64,000 bases of DNA from Endozoicomonas atrinae. GTDB taxonomy: Bacteria > Pseudomonadota > Gammaproteobacteria > Pseudomonadales > Endozoicomonadaceae. The notes below the pieces were generated by a model. The model ran no database searches. It was not told the DNA's origin and saw only the letters and a program-made list of their open reading frames with translations. Positions within the stretch are counted from its first letter, which is position 1; the number at the start of each line of letters is the position of its first letter. The stretch spans positions 57,489 to 121,488 of the forward strand of contig NZ_LUKQ02000001.1 in the NCBI RefSeq assembly GCF_001647025.1. The letters run 5' to 3'. This document shows positions 35,524-44,218 of this stretch, one piece after another. Position numbers and translations under genes: made by a program.

Positions 35524-37629
35524 ATGGATACCCAGAAGGGCATGCATTCTGCAGAACACCTGTCCATCAAACTGCTTAAGGCGGTTCTACTCTGTGCCTG
35601 TATATTAGGCATCTTATTAAGCCTTGTGCAGGTCTTTCTGGATGCTCACCTTTCAAACGCTGATATTGATCGAAAAGCCAGGGAAATGCTGGCAATGATT
35701 CATGAGCCTGCCAGCAGGGCGGCTTATCGTCTTGATACCGACATGGGTCAAGAAGTGCTGAATGGTCTGCTGGAAATGAAGTTTGTACAAGTGGCAGCAA
35801 TACGCCTTGATGATACTTCAAAGCTGGTAATGGTTGAGAGACCCATTTTTGCATCCCGGTACCGCCTCCTCTCAGACTATATTTTTGACCCCATCCGTAT
35901 ATACCGCCAGCCGCTGTATAGTCATGAGCCTGAGAAAGAGTACTTTGGGGAGCTGATTCTCTCTATTGATACAGCCTACGAAGGCAAGGCATTTATTCAA
36001 AGATCTGTCGTTGTCGTGTTCGCTGGGATAATCCGCGCCATAGCGATGGCCCTGTTGCTATACCTGATCTACTCAACATTGCTAACTCGCCCCATGAATC
36101 GTTTGATACGCCATTTATCAAGCATTAACCCTGAAGAGCCTGGACAACAACAACTGCCTGTACCTGAAGGCAATGAAAATAATGAATTAGGCCTCTGGGT
36201 CAGAACTGCCAATAAACTGTTAACTTCCATTAACTACCATCAAACTCTTCGTCAAAAAGCAGAAGCCCGCATCATGCGGCTCTCCCAATATGACTATCTG
36301 ACCCGGCTGCCAAACCGACGTACCATACAGAACCAGATCAATACATTTATCCAAAAGGCCTCTAAAAAGCATGAGAACATAGCCATTCTATGCCTTGGAC
36401 TGGATGACTTTAAATCATTAAATGCTCAGGTAAACTTCAACGCCGCCGAGCATATTCTTGTAAAAGTCTCGGATCGTCTTAGAAATTTCATCGGTAATAA
36501 AGCCTATATTGGCCGATTAGGTGAAGATCAGTTTGCCATTATTCAATCAAAGATCGAGCAGCCCTATGAGGCAGCTGAAATGGCCCAGTCTCTGATCAAG
36601 CAGCTTGACAGACCTTTCGAGATTAACAGTGAGCAACTGACAATCAGCGCTACTGTGGGAATAACTCTATTTCCTGATGATGGTGAGGATGTCGACACGT
36701 TACTTCAACAGGCTGAATTTGCCATGATTATGGCAAAGTCCAGAAGCCACAATCGCTACCAGTTCTATGTAGCCACTATTGATACTGAAATCCGCCAGCG
36801 CAAACGGCTGGAGATGGATCTCCATCAAGCCCTTGAAAACCGAGAACTTAGTCTGGCCTTTCAACCACAGTTTAACTATCAAAAAGGTGAGCTGGTGGGA
36901 GCAGAGGCCTTACTGCGCTGGAATCACCCTGAAAAAGGATTGATCTCGCCTGATATGTTTATTCCCATGGCAGAACATAGTCTTGATATTATCCCTATTG
37001 GTGACTGGGTTCTGGAAAATGCATGCCAACAGTTAAGTAACTGGCATCATGTTGGTTATCAAAACCTGCGCATGGCAGTCAACCTCTCTGCCATTCAGCT
37101 GCAGGATCAGAATATTGTGGATCGTATCGCTTTTTTACTGAATAAGTATCAGATTCCTCCTGAGACTCTGGAACTTGAGGTCACTGAAACTTCCATTATT
37201 GATGATCTGGAAGCCTCAAAAGCCCAGCTACAGAATATTAAAAGCATAGGGGTAACACTGGCTCTTGATGACTTCGGAACGGGTTATTCTTCCCTGGGTT
37301 ACCTTAAGCAGTTTCCATTCGATAAAATCAAAATTGATAAGTCCTTTGTCGACGACCTTCCCCATAACAGGGAAAACTGTGGCATCGTTGAAGCTATTGT
37401 TCAGATTGGCAAGAGCTTCGGCCTGAAAGTTCTGGCAGAGGGTGTAGAAACTGTTGAACAGGAAGCTTACCTGGCTAAAAAAGGTTGTCAGGAAGGACAG
37501 GGCTATTACTACGGAAAGCCACTGTCCGCCCATGACTTTATCAACCTCGTATCAAGCCAGAGTGTTTTATCGCGTAATACGCAAGAAAAGACTGGAAAGC
37601 CTGGTAGCCAGGGAGATAATAATGACTGA
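35524..37629 (+). CDS. Membrane GGDEF-EAL protein, probable c-di-GMP phosphodiesterase
   Basis: A 701-residue inner membrane protein. A membrane segment near 14-36 and a second near 159-183 enclose a periplasmic sensor region of about 120 residues; a HAMP-like linker follows. The GGDEF domain (from about 255) reads LGEDQFAII at the active site (near 332), so cyclase activity is lost. The EAL domain (from about 430) keeps AEALLRW, MAVNLSAIQL, LEVTETSIID, LALDDFGTGYSS, KIKIDKSFVDD and AEGVETVEQE, all the metal and catalytic positions, so it should degrade c-di-GMP. Its stop overlaps the next glycosyltransferase by 8 bp. It takes the position of the syp regulatory genes, suggesting local c-di-GMP control. 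Confidence 0.9.
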   Translation: MDTQKGMHSAEHLSIKLLKAVLLCACILGILLSLVQVFLDAHLSNADIDRKAREMLAMIHEPASRAAYRLDTDMGQEVLNGLLEMKFVQVAAIRLDDTSKLVMVERPIFASRYRLLSDYIFDPIRIYRQPLYSHEPEKEYFGELILSIDTAYEGKAFIQRSVVVVFAGIIRAIAMALLLYLIYSTLLTRPMNRLIRHLSSINPEEPGQQQLPVPEGNENNELGLWVRTANKLLTSINYHQTLRQKAEARIMRLSQYDYLTRLPNRRTIQNQINTFIQKASKKHENIAILCLGLDDFKSLNAQVNFNAAEHILVKVSDRLRNFIGNKAYIGRLGEDQFAIIQSKIEQPYEAAEMAQSLIKQLDRPFEINSEQLTISATVGITLFPDDGEDVDTLLQQAEFAMIMAKSRSHNRYQFYVATIDTEIRQRKRLEMDLHQALENRELSLAFQPQFNYQKGELVGAEALLRWNHPEKGLISPDMFIPMAEHSLDIIPIGDWVLENACQQLSNWHHVGYQNLRMAVNLSAIQLQDQNIVDRIAFLLNKYQIPPETLELEVTETSIIDDLEASKAQLQNIKSIGVTLALDDFGTGYSSLGYLKQFPFDKIKIDKSFVDDLPHNRENCGIVEAIVQIGKSFGLKVLAEGVETVEQEAYLAKKGCQEGQGYYYGKPLSAHDFINLVSSQSVLSRNTQEKTGKPGSQGDNND

Positions 37630-38722
37630 TCACCCCATTGTCATACTGCTGGACTCCAGGCAGGCAGGGGGGATAGAAACCCATGTTTATCAACTTGGCA
37701 AAGCTCTGAAAAGCAGTGGCTGGCCTGCAGAAATCTGGTTTTACCAAAAATATCAGGCTGAGCACCCTCTTGAACAGGCCTTGAAAGACTCAGCAATCCG
37801 TTTCCGCTATCTCAGTGGCAAGTTACCTGAGCTGATTTCAGCGCTCAAATCTACACAACCTCTTTTACTTCATACCCATGGTTACAAAGCCGGCATTTTT
37901 GGCCGCCTGGCTGCAGTAATCACAAGAACGCCTATTGTTTCCACCTTTCATAATGGTGATCCGGGTGAAGGTATTGTCCGGCTATATTCACTGCTTGATC
38001 AGCTGAGCAGTCCCGTTTCTAAAAACATTGCCGTCAGTGATGAAATTGCCAGAAGATGGATCAGAGCACCCCATCGCATTGATAACTTTGTGGATGTTCC
38101 AGAACATCACCCGTCTTCGGGAAAAGCCATCGCCTTTGTTGGCCGGTTGAGCCACGAGAAAGGTCCTGACCTGTTTCTGCAGCTGGCCAAGCACCAGCCA
38201 CTACTCCCCTTCAGGCTTTACGGCAGCGGCCCAATGGAAGACATACTAAAAAAACAGCAGATCAATAACGTCATGTTCATGGGGCAGGTTAAGTCCATGG
38301 AAGCCCATTGGCGTGAAATCGGCCTGTTGTGTATAACATCCCGTTTTGAAGGGTTACCCATGGTCGCACTTGAAGCCATGGCTCATGGCGTGCCAGTTCT
38401 CTGCTTTCCACTGGGAGGATTACCCGACCTCATTGTGCAGGGCTTCAATGGCTGGACATCTCCGGTTGGAGACCTTCATGGAATGAGTAATTTGCTACAA
38501 TTCTGGTTTTCCCTGCCAGAGGCAGTGAAGTGGCAGCTCAGGGAAGCGTGTGTTGCAACAGTTATCAATAAATATTCAAGTCAGGCGATTCTTCCAAAGA
38601 TTCTTGATGTTTACCAGCAAGCCGTGCAGGCAAAAGGGTATGACTGGCCCTGCACGCTCAATGAGACATTAGCCTCAGGATTAGCTAACAAGAAACAGGA
38701 TCGCTCTCAAACGGTTGGATGA
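37622..38722 (+). CDS. Glycosyltransferase family 4, SypJ-like position
   Basis: The start at 37622 has GGGAGA upstream and overlaps the preceding stop by 8 bp; the longer frame is not supported. The 366-residue cytoplasmic protein has a GT-B fold: IVILLDSRQAGGIETHVYQL at the N-terminus, RTPIVSTFHNGDPGEG, AIAFVGRLSHEKGPDLFLQL before the donor site, and the Glu pair in CITSRFEGLPMVALEAMAHG that binds the nucleotide sugar. It adds a sugar to the lipid-linked repeat unit. Donor and linkage cannot be read. The stop overlaps the flippase start by 4 bp (ATGA). Confidence 0.88.
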   Translation: MTDHPIVILLDSRQAGGIETHVYQLGKALKSSGWPAEIWFYQKYQAEHPLEQALKDSAIRFRYLSGKLPELISALKSTQPLLLHTHGYKAGIFGRLAAVITRTPIVSTFHNGDPGEGIVRLYSLLDQLSSPVSKNIAVSDEIARRWIRAPHRIDNFVDVPEHHPSSGKAIAFVGRLSHEKGPDLFLQLAKHQPLLPFRLYGSGPMEDILKKQQINNVMFMGQVKSMEAHWREIGLLCITSRFEGLPMVALEAMAHGVPVLCFPLGGLPDLIVQGFNGWTSPVGDLHGMSNLLQFWFSLPEAVKWQLREACVATVINKYSSQAILPKILDVYQQAVQAKGYDWPCTLNETLASGLANKKQDRSQTVG

Positions 38723-40158
38723 ACTCAATGGAACTTGGCCAGAACGTTATCAAAGGATTGAAAGTTGGAGCGATGCTGCGCCTTGCTGCACAGATATTCA
38801 CCTGGCTCAATACACTGATTCTGATCCGCCTCCTGACCCCTGATGACTATGGTCTGATGGCTATGACCATGGCTTTTATCGGTATATTTGCACTGATGGG
38901 AGACTTTGGTATTGGCAAAGCGATCATTCAGGCAGAAGAACTCACCACAGCCCGCCTCAGACAGGCATTCACAATTAATATTGTTTCCTGTCTGGTATTT
39001 TTCAGCTTTTTCTTTTCAATCGCCCCGGTTATTGCCAGCTTCTTTGATGAACCAAGGGTTACTATTCTTATCCAGGCAGTAGCCTGCCAGCATCTCATTA
39101 TGGTGTTCCACACACTGCCTTATGCCATGGCCAGTCGCAAGATGCTGTTCAAAGAACGGGAAAAGGTTCAGTTTTATACGGCACTGATGACCAGTGTCGT
39201 CACTATTGCCATGGCTGCTTCCGGTCTCGGCGTCTGGTCACTGATTTTGGGGCATCTGTTCATGCGCCTGGCTCTGGCCATTGGTTATAACCTCATTGCC
39301 CCCTGCTGGGTCTTGCCAGCCTTGAACTTCAAGGGTTTTTCCAGAATGGCAGGATTCAGCGGCATAGCCACCGTGAATGATGTGTTGCGTTATTTTGTCA
39401 ATGTCTTTGGCAACATCAGCATTGGCCGCCTGCTTACCAAAGCAGACCTGGGGGTGTTCTCTGTTGCCAGAAACCTGGCCAACCTTCCCAGCGATAAGAT
39501 CGGCGAACTTCTCAATCACCTGGGGCTCTCATCATTTGCCAAACTTCAGAATGAGCGCGCTGTTGCCGGACAGTATCTGTATAAATCAGTTCAGCTTGCC
39601 AGTCTGGTACTCTTTCCCATGTATCTCGGTATGTGTGCGATATCACCTGAACTGATCACACTGGTACTTTCTGATAAATGGGCCGCTGCTATTGTTCCGT
39701 TTCAAATTCTCTGCCTGACCAGCCCATTCCGAATGCTGTCGGAAATGATGGCTACCGGTATAACCGCTATTGGAGAGCCTGGTAAAAACAGCAGAACCCT
39801 GCTGTTAACTATCTTGACTCTGCCTATTTTTTTCTATGGGATCCAATATGGTGTTGAAGGGGCATGCTGGGCCTGGTTAAGCATTAATCTGATCAGTTTC
39901 GCTTTCCACCTGAAACTCATTCTGCCAGCATTTGCGCTGAAGACATCATCATTCCTGGGCGCTCTGCTACCGCCCCTCTGCAGCTCCATTACTATGCTGG
40001 TGGGTTTACTGCTACTCCGAGAACAATTGACCGGTCAGGTGCATGAGGCAGCTCAACTGTTCCTGATGATCCTGGCAGGAGTGCTGGTGTTTTCAGTCAC
40101 CCAGCTACTGCTTTTTCGTCGTCAGCTCTTTACAACACTCAAGTACCTGAGGCACTAA
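38719..40158 (+). CDS. Polysaccharide flippase, Wzx/MOP family (SypK-like position)
   Basis: A 479-residue membrane protein with about 12-14 hydrophobic segments of the MOP superfamily, WzxC/AmsL branch. Conserved stretches include LRLAAQIFTWLNTLILIRLL at the first helix, PDDYGLMAMTMAFIGIFALM and the long loops with FDEPRVTILIQAVACQHLI. It would flip lipid-linked repeat units across the inner membrane to the polymerase. Its start overlaps the upstream glycosyltransferase stop, and the polymerase gene follows after 12 bp. In syp this place belongs to SypK. Confidence 0.9.
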   Translation: MNSMELGQNVIKGLKVGAMLRLAAQIFTWLNTLILIRLLTPDDYGLMAMTMAFIGIFALMGDFGIGKAIIQAEELTTARLRQAFTINIVSCLVFFSFFFSIAPVIASFFDEPRVTILIQAVACQHLIMVFHTLPYAMASRKMLFKEREKVQFYTALMTSVVTIAMAASGLGVWSLILGHLFMRLALAIGYNLIAPCWVLPALNFKGFSRMAGFSGIATVNDVLRYFVNVFGNISIGRLLTKADLGVFSVARNLANLPSDKIGELLNHLGLSSFAKLQNERAVAGQYLYKSVQLASLVLFPMYLGMCAISPELITLVLSDKWAAAIVPFQILCLTSPFRMLSEMMATGITAIGEPGKNSRTLLLTILTLPIFFYGIQYGVEGACWAWLSINLISFAFHLKLILPAFALKTSSFLGALLPPLCSSITMLVGLLLLREQLTGQVHEAAQLFLMILAGVLVFSVTQLLLFRRQLFTTLKYLRH

Positions 40159-40170
40159 GGTGTTTTAAAG

Positions 40171-41571
40171 ATGCAGCTACCCAACATCGAACGGCTGTTT
40201 ATTAATCGCTACCAGACAGTAACCGTCGCCGTTTACTGCACACTTGCGGCACTGCCTAGTCTGATATTCCCACACCCTATAGCCTTGCTACCACTTGCAG
40301 TGATCCCTCTTGGGTTGATATTTATTCTTAAAAAACCCTTTGTGGTTTGTTTGATTTTTATCATGTTCTCATTTTTCCGGCTTCATGAAGTTTTTCCTCA
40401 GCTGGATCCCATCAAGATCCCGCTGTTAACCGCATTGGGTTCCTATTTTGTTCTGGCCTGGCATATCATCCTGACCAAGAAAGTTCAGGTCTACTGGCGG
40501 CATGAACATACCATTTTTGCCCGCTTTTTTGGTTGGGTCGTGATTGGCATAGCATTTTCCAGCTATCCCCCCTCAGCCTTCAGCAGCTTCACCAGTGTTT
40601 ATATGAAAATCGGCATCATGGTATTGGCTATCTCATGGCTGATGACCGAGCACTGGCACTTCAAACTGGCTCACTTTCTGATCATATGCTCTGGTCTGGC
40701 TGTTGGCGGCGTCACCTTATATAACAATGCCAACGGTATTGGTATGGTGGAGGAAACCCGTGTCACGATTCCGGGCACCAGTCTGGGTGACCCCAACGAC
40801 CTGTCTCTGGTTCTCAGCTTTCCCATGAGCTATGCCGTGGCATTCGCAACCACCAAAGGCACCGGCAAGATCAGAACGCTTCTTGGCCTGATTGGTATTG
40901 TCGTCTTTGTTTCATCAATCATTGCGACACAAAGCCGTGGCGGCTTACTGGCGACTGTTGCCGTGTTTGGTATCTTTGGTCTTCGCATCATCAAATCAAA
41001 ATTACTGCTCATCAGTATCGGCAGCTTTGCTCTGATGATATTGGTAGCTGCCGCTGGTATCAGCGACCGAAAATCCGGTGGTGCTGCAGAGGATGGCGTT
41101 GATGAATCGGCCATGGGCCGTATCCATGCCTGGGAAGCAGCTTTTAACATGGCCCTCAGAAACCCAATGACCGGCGTTGGCCTGTCACTCTTTCTGGATA
41201 ATTACTGGGATTATGCAACCCATAGTCGAGCAGAGGGTCAGGCACACGTAACCCACAGCACCTGGTTTCAGGTCATGTCAGAGTCAGGATTTGTTGGCTT
41301 TGGCCTTTTCGGTTTTATGATTTTCACCATTTTCATGTCGATACGCAGCTCCCTGATGCGGCTTGACAGAAATAAAGGGTCTCCAGAGTATGATCCCCAT
41401 ATGACAGCTATCGCGATAGGCACCTACGCCGGGCTAGTTGGCTTCTGTGTATCTGGAACCTTTCTAAGCCAGGGATTTCTCTGGCCAGTCTACATCATCA
41501 CATCAATCAGTATTGCCATTGCCAACTTTATGGACAATCACTACCCAATCAAAGAAGACGCAGATATTTAA
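40171..41571 (+). CDS. O-antigen polymerase/ligase-like membrane protein (SypL-like position)
   Basis: The protein has 466 residues and about 11-12 membrane segments. The central loop has IPGTSLGDPNDLSLVLSFPM and the periplasmic loop SESGFVGFGLFGFMIF after AHVTHSTWFQVM, matching the Wzy_C O-antigen ligase domain with conserved Arg in ATQSRGGLLAT and His in HSTWF. These residues match polymerases and ligases alike. With a flippase next to it and a Wzz-like gene downstream, polymerase (Wzy) function is likelier than lipid A ligase. It corresponds to SypL in the syp order. Confidence 0.87.
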   Translation: MQLPNIERLFINRYQTVTVAVYCTLAALPSLIFPHPIALLPLAVIPLGLIFILKKPFVVCLIFIMFSFFRLHEVFPQLDPIKIPLLTALGSYFVLAWHIILTKKVQVYWRHEHTIFARFFGWVVIGIAFSSYPPSAFSSFTSVYMKIGIMVLAISWLMTEHWHFKLAHFLIICSGLAVGGVTLYNNANGIGMVEETRVTIPGTSLGDPNDLSLVLSFPMSYAVAFATTKGTGKIRTLLGLIGIVVFVSSIIATQSRGGLLATVAVFGIFGLRIIKSKLLLISIGSFALMILVAAAGISDRKSGGAAEDGVDESAMGRIHAWEAAFNMALRNPMTGVGLSLFLDNYWDYATHSRAEGQAHVTHSTWFQVMSESGFVGFGLFGFMIFTIFMSIRSSLMRLDRNKGSPEYDPHMTAIAIGTYAGLVGFCVSGTFLSQGFLWPVYIITSISIAIANFMDNHYPIKEDADI

Positions 41572-41626
41572 AAAGCGTCTATAGTTAAAAGATTAGCGGA
41601 AACCAGACACGGCAAGGGTTTGCCAC

Positions 41627-42352
41627 ATGCTAGACAGCCTAAAAGCCCGAATAAAAAATAGTGACTCTGTCGCAGGAAGGGCTCTTTTCTCCTTTTTGAA
41701 ATCCATTCGAAGCATTGAAATGCCGGTAATCAGACCGTTTCATGGCTTACTGTATCAGCTGCATAAAATGATTACTGGGGCTTTTAGTAGTCTGATTCGT
41801 ATTTTCTACTGGACACCGGTGTTCAAATCCCAACTCGCCAATACCCCCAGGAAACTCTACCTCTATTCAGGTATGCCTCTGCTACTGGGGCCATTAACAA
41901 TCACCATGGGTGACCATTGCAGACTATCAGGCCATACCACCATCAGTGGAAGAGCCTCAGGCCACCAAAAGCCGGAACTAAAGATAGGCAATAATGTCGG
42001 TATCAGTTGGCAGAATGAAATCTTTGTCGGTGATCGCGTTGAGATTGGAGATAACGTTCGGCTGGCTGTTAAAGTCAGGTTGGTTGGATACCCGGGGCAC
42101 CCTGTTGACCCGGTAGCCAGAGCCCGGGGAGAACCGGATAGTGATGATCAGGTTGGCAGTATTATTATCGAAGATGATGTATGGCTGGCAGCTGGGGTTA
42201 CCGTTATGGGAGGTGTAACCATCGGAGCAGGAACGATTGTAGCCACTGGTAGCGTTGTCACCAGAGACTTGCCTCCAGGTGTTCTTGCTGGAGGTATTCC
42301 TGCCAAGGTCATCAAATCACTGGATTTGCCATCGGAGAACAACAATGGCTGA
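41627..42352 (+). CDS. Hexapeptide-repeat acyltransferase, WbbJ-like (SypM-like position)
   Basis: A 241-residue protein. After a helical N-terminal region of about 60 residues that may touch the membrane, left-handed beta-helix repeats run from about residue 85 to the end: GDRVEIGDNVRLAVKVRL, SIIIEDDVWLAAGVTVMGGV and TIGAGTIVATGSVVTRDLPP. This is the acetyl-CoA-dependent sugar O-acetyltransferase type. It probably acetylates the repeat unit or its precursors. Its stop overlaps the next glycosyltransferase start by 8 bp. SypM in V. fischeri is likewise an acyltransferase. Confidence 0.88.
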   Translation: MLDSLKARIKNSDSVAGRALFSFLKSIRSIEMPVIRPFHGLLYQLHKMITGAFSSLIRIFYWTPVFKSQLANTPRKLYLYSGMPLLLGPLTITMGDHCRLSGHTTISGRASGHQKPELKIGNNVGISWQNEIFVGDRVEIGDNVRLAVKVRLVGYPGHPVDPVARARGEPDSDDQVGSIIIEDDVWLAAGVTVMGGVTIGAGTIVATGSVVTRDLPPGVLAGGIPAKVIKSLDLPSENNNG

Positions 42353-43475
42353 TCTCATTGTATTTGGAGAAGACTGGGGAGGCTTGCCTTCCAGTACCCA
42401 GCACCTGATCAGTCATTTAATGAAAAGGCATCGGGTAATCTGGGTAAACTCCATTGGAATGAGGTCGCCACAGCTTTCGTTACGGGATATAAAAAGAGTC
42501 TTTCAAAAGATGATGGCCATGCTTAGGCGAACTGGCAAGCCTGCACAAACATCATCAGAGCAAATAACACCGGTTATCATCCACCCAAAAGTTCTTCCTT
42601 TTCACAGGCTAAAACTGGTTCGCCAGCTTAACAAACGACTTTTACTGAAAGACATTAACAGAGCAATAGATCAGGAAGGATTCGATAAGATTATTCTCTG
42701 GCTCTCATTGCCTACTGCCGTCGATCTGGTGGGTAGCTTGAATGAACAGGCTTCTATCTACTACTGTGGTGATGATTTTGAAGGCCTTGACGGTGTTGAT
42801 CACAAAATGATTAAACCCTTGGAGCAGGAGCTGGCTGAAAAGGTTGACCTGATCCTTGTCGTCAGCAAAACACTGGCCAGGAAGTTTACTCACCCTAACA
42901 CCATAATTCTGCCTCACGGTGTTGATTACCCGCTTTTTTCATCACCGGCAGCTAAACCCCATGATCTTCCGGATAGTGGTCCAATTGCCGGTTTCTACGG
43001 AAGTATTTCTGCCTGGCTGGAAACGGATTTACTGGTTCAATCTGCCATTGCCCTACCCAGCTGGCAGTTTGTTTTTATCGGCGATATTAAAACAGATATT
43101 TCATCCCTTCAGGCTCTGCCAAATGTACACTTTCTGGGAGCCAAACCCCATAATCAGCTGCCCTCCTATATTCAGCACTGGAATGTAGCCATGCTGCCTT
43201 TTCGAAATAACAAACAGATAGCGGCCTGTAATCCACTGAAGTTGAGAGAATATCTTGCATCGGGTACTCCCATCGCTTCCACCTCTTTTCCTGCTGCTAG
43301 AGAATATGAGAATCTCGTTGCAATTCAGTCACCTAAAGAGCCATTTTCCAGAGTAATTTTGAGAGCAAATGATCAAAGGGAAGAAAAAGCCAACCGGCAG
43401 GCCAGGGTCTCAACCGAATCATGGCAGCACAGAGCCACTCAGCTGGAAGCACTGATCAACCACTTATCACGGTAA
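42345..43475 (+). CDS. Glycosyltransferase (GT-B type, SypN-like position)
   Basis: The start at 42345 has GGAGAAC upstream; the longer frame from 42255 overlaps the acyltransferase gene and is rejected. The 376-residue protein begins ADLIVFGEDWGGLPSSTQHL, has DLILVVSKTLARKF and LPHGVDYPLFSSPA, typical of this GT group, then PNVHFLGAKPHNQLPSYIQH and CNPLKLREYLASGTPIASTS with the donor-binding Glu. It probably transfers one sugar during repeat-unit assembly in the cytoplasm. The closest pattern is the family of exopolysaccharide transferases that resemble the second transferase in PEP-CTERM/EPS loci. Confidence 0.85.
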   Translation: MADLIVFGEDWGGLPSSTQHLISHLMKRHRVIWVNSIGMRSPQLSLRDIKRVFQKMMAMLRRTGKPAQTSSEQITPVIIHPKVLPFHRLKLVRQLNKRLLLKDINRAIDQEGFDKIILWLSLPTAVDLVGSLNEQASIYYCGDDFEGLDGVDHKMIKPLEQELAEKVDLILVVSKTLARKFTHPNTIILPHGVDYPLFSSPAAKPHDLPDSGPIAGFYGSISAWLETDLLVQSAIALPSWQFVFIGDIKTDISSLQALPNVHFLGAKPHNQLPSYIQHWNVAMLPFRNNKQIAACNPLKLREYLASGTPIASTSFPAAREYENLVAIQSPKEPFSRVILRANDQREEKANRQARVSTESWQHRATQLEALINHLSR

Positions 43476-43705
43476 AAACACTCTGCTCATTTAATTAATT
43501 TCTCCTCAAAAACAGAGGCTACAATTAATAGTAATGAAGCATAAACATCTGTGTTTATTGCAAAAAAGCGTCATAGAAGCTAACACTATTAGCTATCAGG
43601 GTAATCAACTGTTCGCTGAAGGACAAAAAACTGTCAATCAATGACAATCTACCACCGAGCTAGTTGACTGAAGAGTAATTTGAAGCTGATAACAGGGAAG
43701 TCACC

Positions 43706-44218
43706 GTGATTAAGCGATATGGATCCCGCATCTTTGTCCTACTGATCTTTTTCAGTCTGTCATTTCTTTACGGATGCAAATCACAACTTAATTTTCAGAC
43801 CCTGATGGATAAGGAGCAAGCAAGATCAACACAGCAGATTGCCGATGCCATCACTCGAATAAATGAAACAGAAAACTCATTACCTATTTCAAAAAACATG
43901 TATCGCCGCCAGCTGTCTATCAACTTCACCCAAAAGGAATTAGAGGTTAATAGTCAGCATAAACAAGTCATCGAACTATTTTTTAATTCATTACCCGAGA
44001 GCCAGCACCTCAATATCATTATTTCTGTAGCTCCTTCTTCCGCTGGACAGCCCTTCAAAACACTGAATGACTCCTGGGCAAGGCTACAGAGCCTCAAGAA
44101 TATACTGGAGCAATACAGCGAAAAAATAGAGCTGGTTTACCAACCTGAACTGGATCTTGATTCAGCCACCATTCATGCGGTGGGAAATAATATTTCAGGA
44201 GGTAAAGGTGTCCAGTGA
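43706..44218 (+). CDS. OmpA-like lipoprotein between the SypN- and SypO-like genes
   Basis: A 170-residue exported protein starting at GTG (GGGAAG upstream), with a lipobox LYGC after a hydrophobic stretch. The mature part has SINFTQKELEVNSQHKQVIE and then LNIIISVAPSSAGQPFKTLN followed by SWARLQSLKNILEQ, the pattern of a peptidoglycan-associated OmpA-like domain (the D-x10-L-x2-R-A-x2-V type) in weak form. V. fischeri SypB is an OmpA-family protein, but lies between sypA and sypC; here the like protein is displaced. It overlaps the chain-length gene by 11 bp. There is a 230-bp gap before it with a small inverted repeat (TGTCA/TGACA at 43632-43646) and possibly its own promoter. Confidence 0.7.
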   Translation: MIKRYGSRIFVLLIFFSLSFLYGCKSQLNFQTLMDKEQARSTQQIADAITRINETENSLPISKNMYRRQLSINFTQKELEVNSQHKQVIELFFNSLPESQHLNIIISVAPSSAGQPFKTLNDSWARLQSLKNILEQYSEKIELVYQPELDLDSATIHAVGNNISGGKGVQ

